64,000 bases of DNA from JBAXAM01 sp964213355 (GTDB taxonomy: Bacteria; Pseudomonadota; Gammaproteobacteria; UBA9339). This document shows positions 24,714 to 33,225 of the stretch, one piece after another. Under the pieces are notes generated by a model. The model saw only the letters and a program-made list of their open reading frames with translations, had not been told where the DNA came from and made no database searches. The first letter of the stretch is position 1, and the number at the start of each line of letters is the position of its first letter. The position numbers were made by a program, and so were the translations under genes. Location of the stretch: contig CAXOVY010000003.1 in NCBI GenBank assembly GCA_964213355.1, positions 21,295 through 85,294 on the forward strand. The letters are read 5' to 3'.

Positions 24714-27658
24714 TGAAAAAATATGCCAAATACATTGAATGGGTAGTAGCGCTTGTTTTGTTGTTGGTTCCATGCTTAGTTTTTGCCAATTTTACTGTGG
24801 GTATATCTGACAGTGACCTCATGAATTTTACCCCACCAAAGGGTGATTTATCAGTATCCCTTTTAGCCTCAATATTTGGGTCTGTTCCAGCGGTGACACA
24901 ATTGATGACTGCTGGTCAGACCATTATGGGTAAACTTTTCGGCATATTTAACGCCGGGGTGCTTGGTATTTCTGGAGTGTTTTTAGGTTACACCACTTTC
25001 AACATTATTACTAAATCGATGGCAGATGGAAGCGCAATGTCCAGTAGTTCTACCATGTGGACTGCCGTTCGTGTTGGTTCTAGTGTTGCTATGCTTGTTC
25101 CAGGAGTAACCGGATACTCTGCGATTAATGCTTTTGTAATGTGGATAGTTATCCAAAGCATTGGTCTTGCTGATATGACTTGGGGCGCTGCCTTGGACTA
25201 TCTGAAAACTGGAGCTCCCGTGAGTATACTAACGTCGACTCCGGAAGTTGATTATTCGTTAGTCAACTATAGCTTGGGTGCTCCTGGAACTACTGCTGAA
25301 ACTAATGTTGGTGCTGCTGATGTTCTGCGTTCTTTGGTTTGCGCATATACTATTAAGGATGCGCTGAAAAGATACCCTGGAACCACTTCTCAAAATATTT
25401 CAGAGTTTCTAATTTATAAGGATATTGCTTGGCCATCAAATGTCCCTATTAGTACCCCGTCTACTGCTGGTGGTTATTATCAGTTTCCATATGTTGAGCG
25501 TGAGGATGTAATACCAAAGAACGATCCAAGCGCAACAAATAAATATCCTTTCGTTAATTACGGTATAACTATTCCAGCAACAGTTGGAAAAATTACCGGT
25601 ATTTGCGGTACGATTGGTTATACTCTATCCAAGGTACAAAAGGACGCCTTGAAGGATCAAGATTATAAAAACACCATGGATGCTTACATGCCGGCGAAAC
25701 GTAATGGTTTGCAAAGTATGATTGGTATACTTGATCCAATAGCACAGCAACTTGTAAGTCAAGCTGGGGCAGATCTTAGTAACAACAACAAAAGAACCTT
25801 AGATCCTGATAACTATATTGTGGTACAAAAAAAGGGCGTTGACTCAAAGTTTTATTCGGGTAGTCAAATTACAGAGTTTGTAGACCCCCCAACGTCCAAG
25901 AGTATACTGGATCAAACTTATGAGAAGATTGTTGAGGACGCGCAATCAATTAAATGGCCAATAGGCGCATCGGACATGCTAAATGCTGCGGCAGGTTATC
26001 AAATTGCATTATCCGGCCCTAGGAGTACAAATTTTGTAAAGGTTGAGGCAAAAGCTAAAGACATTTATGAAACAGCAAAGGACAAGGGTTGGATTTTGGC
26101 CGGGAGTTATTATACGTTATTACAGCAACAAATAACGACCCAGACACTTGTCGATTCTTTCTTTAGATTAACAGCTTATTCGACTGATAATGTTTCAGGT
26201 GTAGTAACAGAAACAACGATTGCAGATGCTTCCAAAAACAGACCATGGAAGCCATCAAATGCTTTATTTACTGATTATGCTGATGGAGCTCCACAAGCCC
26301 CATCTCTCTTGCGCTCCTTGTTTAAGGCGCTTGATGTTTCTGGAGAGGCAAAGACGTCAATCGTTGATAACAGCGCCCTCTCGAGTAATGAAACATTGCG
26401 AAGAGCATTTGCATGGATTTATTTTTCTTATCCTTATGCAAAAATTCTTGGTAAGACTCTTGTGATACCAACTCAGGCAGGTATTGGTTCTAAGAGTATA
26501 TCGCTTTCTTATAACGGAGATTCAGAGGGGGATATTAATTCTCGTGTTCTTAGGGGCTCTATTTGTGTAGCCATTCCTTTTGCTGCTCTTGTTGGGATAA
26601 TATATTTAAAAGATGCCCCGATGAGGTATTTACAATACGATATTAACGAGATAATGAACAAATGGAATGAAGTTATGGGGAGTAGTACTTTAAAAGACCC
26701 GATTGTAAAGTTGCAAGCTCTTGGGCGATCAATGATAGAGCATTCTGTGGCTTTTTTTGGTCAAATAGAAAGGATATTGATATATACCTCTACAGCCTTT
26801 ATGATTCAGGGTGCCATTGAGCTGATTCTTGTAGCGTGTGTTGGTATTGGTAGTTTTTGGGGAACAACTACAGGGACAACGATTGCTTTGCAAACGATGC
26901 AGTCGGTTTCAGCTTCAATTAATGAAATAGTTCGTACTATTATTTTTATGTATGTACCTATGGGACTAGCAGTTACCGGTCCTTTACTTGTTACTGGTGC
27001 AATTTTGGCTGTATATGTTCCGTTAATACCATATATGTTATTTCTTTTTGGTGTTATGAGTTGGTTTATTTCAGTGTTGATTTTAATGGCAGCAGCGCCA
27101 ATTATATGTTTTTTGATGCTTTGGGGTGCAGCATCCCAGGAGAATCCATTATTATCTCGTGAGGCGGAACAGTTTGTTCAGCAGATAATATCAATCTTTT
27201 TTAAGCCAACATTGATGGTTGTGGGTTTGGTTGTTGGTGTGGTACTGGCGCGTATTGGAGTTGACCTTTTAAATGCAGGGTTTCAAATAGTTCTTAATAA
27301 TGTTTTTGTGGGATCTGGTAATGATACTGTTAAGATGATTGAGCAAATTGGCTCGGTAGTTATATATACTTTCATCATGATATCATTAGTAAATATTTGT
27401 TTTTCTACTATTCACTTACTACACAGTGAAGTAATGGGCGTTATCGGCATTCGGGTAAGTGCTGGTGGTATGGAAGAAAAGGCTATGGGAGAAGTTAAGG
27501 CGGGAGCTACGGAATTTGCTCAAGCTGGAGCTGCTGGTGCAAAGGAACAAGCAACTGCTCTCAAGGGTTTGCAGACTGCCGCTCCTAAAGCAAGGGATGC
27601 TGGTGAAGTTTTGAAGTCGCGCAATAAGGAGAAACCAAAGCCAGAAAAATCAGTCTAA
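24713..27658 (+). CDS. dotA: Dot/Icm polytopic membrane protein DotA
   Basis: Large inner-membrane protein needed for Dot/Icm secretion; in Legionella it can be released from the cell. From the coupled ATG the protein is 981 residues (about 1048 in L. pneumophila). It has a cleavable-looking N-terminal segment (about 1-26), hydrophobic helices near residues 80-150, a large non-membrane domain (about 160-620), a cluster of helices at about 625-925 and an Ala/Lys-rich cytoplasmic tail. A longer reading from 24680 would overlap icmV. It converges on dotB with a 31-bp gap. Confidence 0.92.
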   Translation: MKKYAKYIEWVVALVLLLVPCLVFANFTVGISDSDLMNFTPPKGDLSVSLLASIFGSVPAVTQLMTAGQTIMGKLFGIFNAGVLGISGVFLGYTTFNIITKSMADGSAMSSSSTMWTAVRVGSSVAMLVPGVTGYSAINAFVMWIVIQSIGLADMTWGAALDYLKTGAPVSILTSTPEVDYSLVNYSLGAPGTTAETNVGAADVLRSLVCAYTIKDALKRYPGTTSQNISEFLIYKDIAWPSNVPISTPSTAGGYYQFPYVEREDVIPKNDPSATNKYPFVNYGITIPATVGKITGICGTIGYTLSKVQKDALKDQDYKNTMDAYMPAKRNGLQSMIGILDPIAQQLVSQAGADLSNNNKRTLDPDNYIVVQKKGVDSKFYSGSQITEFVDPPTSKSILDQTYEKIVEDAQSIKWPIGASDMLNAAAGYQIALSGPRSTNFVKVEAKAKDIYETAKDKGWILAGSYYTLLQQQITTQTLVDSFFRLTAYSTDNVSGVVTETTIADASKNRPWKPSNALFTDYADGAPQAPSLLRSLFKALDVSGEAKTSIVDNSALSSNETLRRAFAWIYFSYPYAKILGKTLVIPTQAGIGSKSISLSYNGDSEGDINSRVLRGSICVAIPFAALVGIIYLKDAPMRYLQYDINEIMNKWNEVMGSSTLKDPIVKLQALGRSMIEHSVAFFGQIERILIYTSTAFMIQGAIELILVACVGIGSFWGTTTGTTIALQTMQSVSASINEIVRTIIFMYVPMGLAVTGPLLVTGAILAVYVPLIPYMLFLFGVMSWFISVLILMAAAPIICFLMLWGAASQENPLLSREAEQFVQQIISIFFKPTLMVVGLVVGVVLARIGVDLLNAGFQIVLNNVFVGSGNDTVKMIEQIGSVVIYTFIMISLVNICFSTIHLLHSEVMGVIGIRVSAGGMEEKAMGEVKAGATEFAQAGAAGAKEQATALKGLQTAAPKARDAGEVLKSRNKEKPKPEKSV

Positions 27659-27689
27659 AAAAGATTTATAAGGCTTTTTTTGGGTAAGG

Positions 27690-28823
27690 TTATGCTTTCG
27701 CTGCATGTTTTGCAGAAGCAGCAATGATTTTAAACTCGCGCTCTGGAATAATTCCAGCCGAGAATTTTTTCTGTGCATCAGTAAGCATGTTTTGGCCGCG
27801 TTCATTGAGTAGCTTTCTTGTAACGGAAGTAACTTGATCTGGATCAGATTCGAGTAAAATATCGCGCACTTCTTCTGAAAATACCAAAAATTCCCGCAGG
27901 GCTGTTTGTTTGCCGTCAACGGTTGGTACTAGTTTTTGGCAAACGATTAATCTTAAGGTTTCAATAATATCTATTGTCCTACCGCCGCGCTCTTCTGCAG
28001 GGAAGGCTCCAACTAAACGTCTAATAGTTTCTGGAACGCCAGTGGTGTGTAGTGTTGTATAAACTGGATGTCCAGTTAAAGCGGCTTCAATTACCGCAGA
28101 AATTGTCTCGGCATCTCGAGACTCACCAACCAAAATCAATCGTGGTTTGCGCCGCAGAGCATTACGTACGCCATCGGCAAATGAAGGCAAATGTCTTGGA
28201 ATTTCCGATTGGCTTATGACCGCCGTTGGTTTTTCGATAGCATCATAGACAAATTCAATTGGTGCTTCGTAAGTAAGAATTTTACGATTACAATTTGGAT
28301 CTTCGGCAATTTCTCGGATTATTGACGCAAGTAAAGTTGATTTTCCAGAACCAGTAGCACCAGTTACATAAACAACACCTTCGTGTGGAGCAATAGCATC
28401 AACCAATTCTTTTTGGAGGTTAAGTTGAGCCATTTTCGGTGGTTCGGCTGGGATTGTTCGCAGAGTTAATTGTATGCCATGATGTCCTTCAACCTGGCAG
28501 CCTGTACCATTAACGCGGTAACGATAACGCTCTACGCGGGTCGGGCGGAATTCATAATGAGTATCAACATCTCGACCGGCTAAAATTTGGGTAGTGCCGT
28601 TTGGCCCATAAAGTAAATTTAAAATATCACCAACCTCTGGAGTTGAGAGTTTATGTTTAGTGATTTTGTAAATATGTCCACTGACCTCGGCAATTACCGA
28701 TTCCCCTGTTTGAAAAGTAATATCAGAAGCGCCCATTTTACTGCAATGAGCCAGTAATGGTTCAAGCGTATTTGGTCCAAAACGCAGAGGCTCGTTTAAA
28801 AACATGTAATTTGGTTGAGTCAT
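27690..28823 (-). CDS. dotB: Dot/Icm secretion ATPase DotB
   Basis: PilT/VirB11-like cytoplasmic hexameric ATPase that powers the type IVB system, docking on DotO. The Walker A is GATGSGKST (residues 155-163). The Asp box (ILTYEAPIEFVYD), Walker B region (RLILVGESRDAETI) and His box (TGHPVYTTLHT) are all visible. The 377 residues match L. pneumophila DotB. It is the third gene of a minus-strand dotD-dotC-dotB unit. Confidence 0.96.
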   Translation of the reverse strand: MTQPNYMFLNEPLRFGPNTLEPLLAHCSKMGASDITFQTGESVIAEVSGHIYKITKHKLSTPEVGDILNLLYGPNGTTQILAGRDVDTHYEFRPTRVERYRYRVNGTGCQVEGHHGIQLTLRTIPAEPPKMAQLNLQKELVDAIAPHEGVVYVTGATGSGKSTLLASIIREIAEDPNCNRKILTYEAPIEFVYDAIEKPTAVISQSEIPRHLPSFADGVRNALRRKPRLILVGESRDAETISAVIEAALTGHPVYTTLHTTGVPETIRRLVGAFPAEERGGRTIDIIETLRLIVCQKLVPTVDGKQTALREFLVFSEEVRDILLESDPDQVTSVTRKLLNERGQNMLTDAQKKFSAGIIPEREFKIIAASAKHAAKA

Positions 28824-28864
28824 AATTTATTTGGTAGTAGCTGCAAGTTTTATCCCGTGACTCA

Positions 28865-29716
28865 TTAATTAATTTTGTCTTTTCCGTTTTTTTTAAACGG
28901 AATAAGTAAAGAGCTTTGGTCTTGTTTGTCTTTTTTTGATAATACCGGACGCCAGTTTTTGGTATTGGGTTGTAGTTGAGGTATCGCAGTAATGCGTAGT
29001 ACTCGGTCATTAACGCGCATGTCGTTACCACCACCAGTAATTCCTAAATCAGCTTGTGACACATATGGTGGGGTCAGCATGTTTTGTGCTAGCAATTTGC
29101 GATATAAAATCATGCCTTCATAATCACGTTGTAGCCTTGCTAGGTTAGCTGAAAAAATTTGATCAGCTTGGGTAACTCCTTCTTTCCAACCAACTTGAAT
29201 ATATTCATTCCATACTTTACGTTCGTCAGAGCTTTGCGGGAGCATGGTATGGTTTGGTGTTTCTGGCTTTTTATAGGCCATCCAAATGTAGTTGCGCCAA
29301 TTTGGCGGCGAGGTAATAAATCGAGGTTGCTGTGCAATTTGATAATCGTGGTCTGAAACGCGAATCGTAAATTCATCTGCTAAGTTTAGGGTATTTCTTC
29401 CCTCAACTAGCACGGGCGGTAATACCGTTTGGTTCAGAATTAAAAAATTAAAATTGAAGATATGGTCAAGGTTTCTTTTGTGTGAGTTGAGCAGCGCATT
29501 TAGCTGTCTGGCGCGCCAAGAAAGGCCAGCTTGCGCCCCAAGACCTCTCGCGGTTTCTTTTAAAGACGCAAGGCGGATCGTGCCAATTTTAACGGCAGTT
29601 GGTGATTTTAGAGCCCTAATAGTACTTAATTCTGTGGGTGGTTGAGTCGAGCTTGAGCAGCCAAATTGCAAGGTTGTAATAAACGTTAACAACAATATTA
29701 GTAAGCATCCTTTCAT
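28865..29716 (-). CDS. dotC: Dot/Icm outer-membrane lipoprotein DotC
   Basis: Outer-membrane lipoprotein of the core complex, which with DotD brings DotH to the outer membrane. The signal peptide ends in a lipobox-like LQFGC near residue 20. The mature domain contains RARQLNALL, LVEGRNTLNLADE and PNWRNYIWMAYKKPE, in line with DotC as I recall it. The 283 residues are close to the usual 300. Its stop lies 41 bases before dotB, and its start overlaps the dotD stop. Confidence 0.93.
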   Translation of the reverse strand: MKGCLLILLLTFITTLQFGCSSSTQPPTELSTIRALKSPTAVKIGTIRLASLKETARGLGAQAGLSWRARQLNALLNSHKRNLDHIFNFNFLILNQTVLPPVLVEGRNTLNLADEFTIRVSDHDYQIAQQPRFITSPPNWRNYIWMAYKKPETPNHTMLPQSSDERKVWNEYIQVGWKEGVTQADQIFSANLARLQRDYEGMILYRKLLAQNMLTPPYVSQADLGITGGGNDMRVNDRVLRITAIPQLQPNTKNWRPVLSKKDKQDQSSLLIPFKKNGKDKIN

Positions 29717-30207
29717 TAGGCTTTTACGTAGCGTAATTCGATAGTTTTGCTCGCTGGATAGGTCACAATATTAGCCTTGCTGCCGCATTGAAATGCAACA
29801 TCACGTAAGATATCTGCGAGCGGAGTGTCTTTTGCTGCAATCGATATTAAAATCGGAACTGCCGGTGGTGTACCAAGTATCTTAAATTTATAATTTGTGG
29901 CTTCAGCGATTTTCTTCACCAGAGGTGCAACTGGTCCGCTCCAATCTATTGAGCCGAGCTGTCCCATGCCAATCATGCTAGGTTCAACTGGACTGGGTAG
30001 CCTTGCTTGCGGATGGGTTGCGCGATCGATTTCTGCAAGTTCTTGCAAGGATTTGCTAATTGAATCAGCGGTTGCGGTTAGTTTTGCCCCAGCCGAACGC
30101 AAATCCTGATCATTATTGATGATGGCAACTTTTGATTCAGTAGCACAGCCCATAAGCTGTATTACCAGTGTTGTAATAGCGACTAAAAAAAAACTTTTGG
30201 TTTCCAT
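29716..30207 (-). CDS. dotD: Dot/Icm outer-membrane lipoprotein DotD
   Basis: Outer-membrane lipoprotein with a secretin N0-like fold in Legionella; partner of DotC and DotH. Lipobox LMGC near residues 18-21. The C-terminal half (about 80-163) has the IDWSGPVAPLVKKIAEATNYKF region and a conserved DTPLADILRDVAFQCG. The 163 residues match the family. First gene of dotDCB, sharing a divergent promoter region with icmT. Confidence 0.93.
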   Translation of the reverse strand: METKSFFLVAITTLVIQLMGCATESKVAIINNDQDLRSAGAKLTATADSISKSLQELAEIDRATHPQARLPSPVEPSMIGMGQLGSIDWSGPVAPLVKKIAEATNYKFKILGTPPAVPILISIAAKDTPLADILRDVAFQCGSKANIVTYPASKTIELRYVKA

Positions 30208-30303
30208 AACCGACCGTTTTTAGTAATTTACAAAGAATTTTCTAATTCCATATTGAATCAAGAATAGAGGCTTATTGTCAAGTGAATTCAGTTTAAATTT
30301 TTC

Positions 30304-30384
30304 TACAAAACAAGCCTGCTGTTTTGTATACACCTAGTTGGTGTTTTTTTTTCGATTTAAAATTTTACCAAAAGCTTCTTTGGT
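30304..30384. promoter_or_regulatory. Divergent dotD/icmT control region with stacked dyads
   Basis: The 238-bp gap between divergent dotD and icmT holds three dyads. First, TACAAAACA / TGTTTTGTA with a seven-base spacer (30304-30328). Second, ACACC / GGTGT with a five-base loop and nine T's (30330-30352), shaped like an intrinsic terminator on the plus strand. Third, ACCAAA / TTTGGT with a six-base centre (30367-30384). A GATAAA near 30385 could be a -10 for icmT. Functions are inferred. Confidence 0.4.
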
Positions 30385-30445
30385 GATAAAATTATGGAAA
30401 ATTTATATATTGGCAGTTTGCCTCATTGTAGAAGGGATATTTATT

Positions 30446-30709
30446 ATGGAGCTTCAACCAACAGAAAACGCTCACTGGCGTGATTCGGCTCGCCACGCTA
30501 GGTTCTTTTTTATTGATGCTAGCGTAGCATTCCCCCTTCTTGTATTTCTTGTGCATATTAAACTATGGACGTTCATTCTTGCGGTTATAGTAATGGCATT
30601 TTTTACACTGCTGAGTCGTTACGGTTATACTGCGGATGTGTTTTTACGTATACTAAGATCCACGCTTGCAGGACCAAGGAAAATGGCAGTACCGTGGTGG
30701 ACGAACTAA
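30446..30709 (+). CDS. icmT: Dot/Icm inner-membrane protein IcmT
   Basis: 87-residue membrane protein, implicated in egress from host cells in Legionella. The N-terminal NAHWRDSARHARFFFIDA and two hydrophobic segments (about 25-42 and 44-58) match IcmT (86 residues) closely as recalled, ending in a conserved PWW. I use the ATG at 30446, with AGGGA eight bases upstream; a longer in-frame reading to 30338 begins within the dyad region. First gene of the long icmT-icmB operon. Confidence 0.95.
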   Translation: MELQPTENAHWRDSARHARFFFIDASVAFPLLVFLVHIKLWTFILAVIVMAFFTLLSRYGYTADVFLRILRSTLAGPRKMAVPWWTN

Positions 30710-30727
30710 GAAATTAAAGGGTTATCT

Positions 30728-31066
30728 ATGGATTTAACAAGCAACCTTTGTGTTCTTGCAAAAACAACAAACTCCAATTTTACGCTTTGTGGTAAGCCAA
30801 TTAGTTATGAAGAGGTTTTTGCGGAGGTGGGGTTATTGCCGTCGATGGCACAACGTGCCGATAAGATGTGTTCGTTATGTTTGGGGTATGGAATTGGTGC
30901 TACTTTTACTGAAGCAGAAAAAGCTCTTTTGGGGGTTCGGGTGCAGTTTGATGACATTACCCCTGACATTTTGCGCTTAATATATATTTATGATGTAATT
31001 TTAGAAATAATAAAAGCAGCGCCAACGCCAGATCAAATACCTCTTGATGAATTAATGTATGATTAA
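30728..31066 (+). CDS. icmS: Dot/Icm chaperone IcmS
   Basis: Small acidic chaperone that pairs with IcmW to recruit effectors to DotL. The 112 residues show FAEVGLLPSMAQRADKMCSLCLGYG, ALLGVRV, FDDITPDILRL and the C-terminal PLDELMYD, all hallmarks of IcmS (114 in L. pneumophila) as recalled. It lies 18 bases after icmT; the next gene starts three bases after its stop. Confidence 0.96.
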   Translation: MDLTSNLCVLAKTTNSNFTLCGKPISYEEVFAEVGLLPSMAQRADKMCSLCLGYGIGATFTEAEKALLGVRVQFDDITPDILRLIYIYDVILEIIKAAPTPDQIPLDELMYD

Positions 31067-31069
31067 AAT

Positions 31070-31414
31070 ATGACAGAAAATACAAAAACAAAATTTAGTG
31101 ATTTGCAAGAACTGGTGGAATGCTGTGATAGTGCTGCAGATAATTTGAGCAAATTGCATGAGCAGCTAGTTAAAATCATTATGGTGAAAAAAAAGCTATC
31201 TACGAGTGCAAGTAGTGGCGTGGTATTTAGCCAAGCTCAGGATATAGCAAGCACTACTGTCAATCTGGAGAAAATTGATGCAAGACTTTCTGGCACAATT
31301 GATGAAGTGAAACAATTATGCCAGCGGGTGCAGTTGTTGTTGCCGGTTAGCAATGTCTCTGCTGTCAGTCCCGAAGCAACAAGCACAAATGTAGAAGATC
31401 AAAAAGAGCAGTAG
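31070..31414 (+). CDS. IcmR-position protein, candidate functional IcmR analogue (FIR)
   Basis: 114-residue helical protein at the site of icmR, between icmS and icmQ. I see no sequence similarity to L. pneumophila IcmR, which is expected: this slot holds fast-evolving, non-homologous 'FIR' proteins across Legionellales that pair with IcmQ. Two helical stretches (about 8-45 and 60-97) with heptad-like Leu/Ile/Val spacing flank an Ala/Ser-rich link. There is no signal peptide or membrane segment. The call rests on position, size and helical character. Confidence 0.7.
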   Translation: MTENTKTKFSDLQELVECCDSAADNLSKLHEQLVKIIMVKKKLSTSASSGVVFSQAQDIASTTVNLEKIDARLSGTIDEVKQLCQRVQLLLPVSNVSAVSPEATSTNVEDQKEQ

Positions 31415-31417
31415 ATT

Positions 31418-32032
31418 ATGGAAGAGCAAAAACTACTAACTCTTAATGAGATTGCCAAAAAAACCATGGAGACAATCGACAGTTTATTAGCAACAGGAGA
31501 CTGGGAGAGTTCGGTTTTTTTGAAAGCTTCGGCAGTTAAATTACGAGAATTGCGAGTTGAGGCTCAGCGATTATCGCTTCTTGGCGAACAAATTCGGCAA
31601 GAGCAGAGGGTAGCTACTGTTGCTGATAAAACTATCCAGCGAAGGGCTGTGCCACCTGGGTATTCTCAGGTTTTTATTTTGTTATACCAGGTTGATAGTA
31701 CTAATTTGCAAGGGTGGTACCGTACTATCAGGACGCTAACGGATTATAGTGTTACTCGGCCGGCGTACAAGGATGAGGCTCATGCTAGAGAATTTATTCG
31801 TTCAAAAACTTCTGGCATTGAGCGCAATGGCTATGCTGTTGTTAATATTAAAAGCGATGATTTTTATAATGTGGAGCAGCCATCAGTAGATGCTTGTGGT
31901 CATCAGTTGTTTGTTTTGAAAGAAAACTCAATTAAATTAGAAAATATTGTTGAGTTTGTTCTTGCTAATAAACACCACTATGCAATACGTGATGAAGCGT
32001 TATTTTTGTTGGAAGAAGAACATACGGTATAG
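31418..32032 (+). CDS. icmQ: Dot/Icm protein IcmQ
   Basis: Cytoplasmic protein that in Legionella binds NAD+ and inserts into membranes under control of IcmR. The N-terminal helical part (about 1-70) binds the partner. The C-terminal part carries PPGYSQVFILLYQVDSTNLQ, YSVTRPAYKDE and GYAVVNI, then HQLFVLKENSIKLENIVEFV, matching IcmQ as recalled. The 204 residues compare with 191 in L. pneumophila. It starts three bases after the IcmR-position gene. Confidence 0.92.
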   Translation: MEEQKLLTLNEIAKKTMETIDSLLATGDWESSVFLKASAVKLRELRVEAQRLSLLGEQIRQEQRVATVADKTIQRRAVPPGYSQVFILLYQVDSTNLQGWYRTIRTLTDYSVTRPAYKDEAHAREFIRSKTSGIERNGYAVVNIKSDDFYNVEQPSVDACGHQLFVLKENSIKLENIVEFVLANKHHYAIRDEALFLLEEEHTV

Positions 32033-32081
32033 AGGAGCGTGCAAGTAAAGCACAAATTTAGTTATCCAAAGGTACAAGAGT

Positions 32082-33221
32082 ATGGCGGAGCAGCAACAAC
32101 AAGGACAAGATAATGCACTAGACTTTCTGTGGATAGTAGGAATTTTAATTGGAATTATTTATCTTGGCTGGTATTTTGGCCGAACCTATATAGTCTCTGC
32201 AGTCTTTTTTGTGCGTCTTTATGAAATCATGGCAGCTAACTTTGTGTTCGATACGTTAGCAAAGATGACGCTGCTGGTAGGTTTACCAATGCCGCAGTCT
32301 TCTTTAAATGAGTGGCTTGTTTTTATCCAGCAGAATAAGGATGCTGTAAGTATTGATTTCTCTACATTGGTTAAATTGAGTACAGCTGTTGGTAATTATA
32401 TTAGGTACCCGTTTACGGTGCTTATGCTTGGCGCCGCCGCATTACTCCATTTTGGCAGTGCTTCAACCACATTGCGTCACGTTTTTGATAACAAATCACT
32501 CAGAATTGCAGAGCAAGATAATTGGCCGCAAATTAAGCCAATTTTAAAGTTTGATTTGGTTAAGCAAAAATTAGATGATGGGCCGTGGGCAATATCGTTA
32601 TCGCCGATGCGATTTTGTAAAAAACATGATTTGCTTGATGTTAGAGAAGAGCATGGAAAATATATTGCAACTTTGCGGCGTGGTGCCGCTTATCGTCTTT
32701 TATCGTTGCAGCTTGGTCCGAAGTGGTATGGTGCTGAAAATTTGCCCCCATATCTCAAAGCGTTGTTTGCTGTTTTTGCTGCGAAGGTTAATGGTGATAA
32801 AAAAACTGCCGAAAGTCTATTAGATCAAATTGCTATTTCATCTGCGGGGAAAGAATTTAATTTTACTGGTGTTGAAGAGTTGATGCATAAGTACGTAAAC
32901 TCAAAAAAAGTCGTTAAGATAGTTAACTTGCATGGTTATGTTACCACTGTACTCGCGTCTATGTTGGTTGGTGCGCGCAGTGCAGGTGTACTTGCTACGG
33001 CAGAATTTCTTTGGTTAAAACCAATCGATAGACGGATGTGGTATATGCTTAACAGTGTTGGTCGCCAAACGGCAGTTGCCGAAATTAGTGGCGCCTTTGC
33101 CCACTGGCTTGCCGAGAAGAAATTAGGATTGCCTTTAATGGTGCCAATGGTAGAGGAAGCGGTGCGCGGTTTAGAATTAGCTCTGGCTGATATGGTTTAT
33201 AAGCCGGACGAGGAAGAGTAA
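32082..33221 (+). CDS. icmP: Dot/Icm coupling-complex protein DotM (IcmP)
   Basis: Inner-membrane partner of the DotL coupling ATPase; in Legionella its cytoplasmic domain binds acidic Glu-rich effector signals. Two or three hydrophobic segments at about residues 15-35, 45-70 and 110-125 are followed by a soluble domain from about 150 to the end. The 379 residues match DotM (376). The conserved SLLDQIA-type region and FLWLKPIDRRMWYMLNSVGRQTA (quoted in part: FLWLKPIDRRMWYMLN) are visible. It ends five bases before icmO. Confidence 0.93.
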   Translation: MAEQQQQGQDNALDFLWIVGILIGIIYLGWYFGRTYIVSAVFFVRLYEIMAANFVFDTLAKMTLLVGLPMPQSSLNEWLVFIQQNKDAVSIDFSTLVKLSTAVGNYIRYPFTVLMLGAAALLHFGSASTTLRHVFDNKSLRIAEQDNWPQIKPILKFDLVKQKLDDGPWAISLSPMRFCKKHDLLDVREEHGKYIATLRRGAAYRLLSLQLGPKWYGAENLPPYLKALFAVFAAKVNGDKKTAESLLDQIAISSAGKEFNFTGVEELMHKYVNSKKVVKIVNLHGYVTTVLASMLVGARSAGVLATAEFLWLKPIDRRMWYMLNSVGRQTAVAEISGAFAHWLAEKKLGLPLMVPMVEEAVRGLELALADMVYKPDEEE

Positions 33222-33225
33222 TCTA

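Noticed and set aside
27659..27689. Bidirectional terminator between dotA and dotB
   Set aside because: There is an A-run and a T-run that could pair weakly, but the stem is almost only A-T; too weak to list as a terminator.
30338..30445. Longer N-terminus for IcmT
   Set aside because: The extra 36 residues cover the terminator-like T-run and dyads and are not part of IcmT, which starts shortly before NAHWRDSAR.
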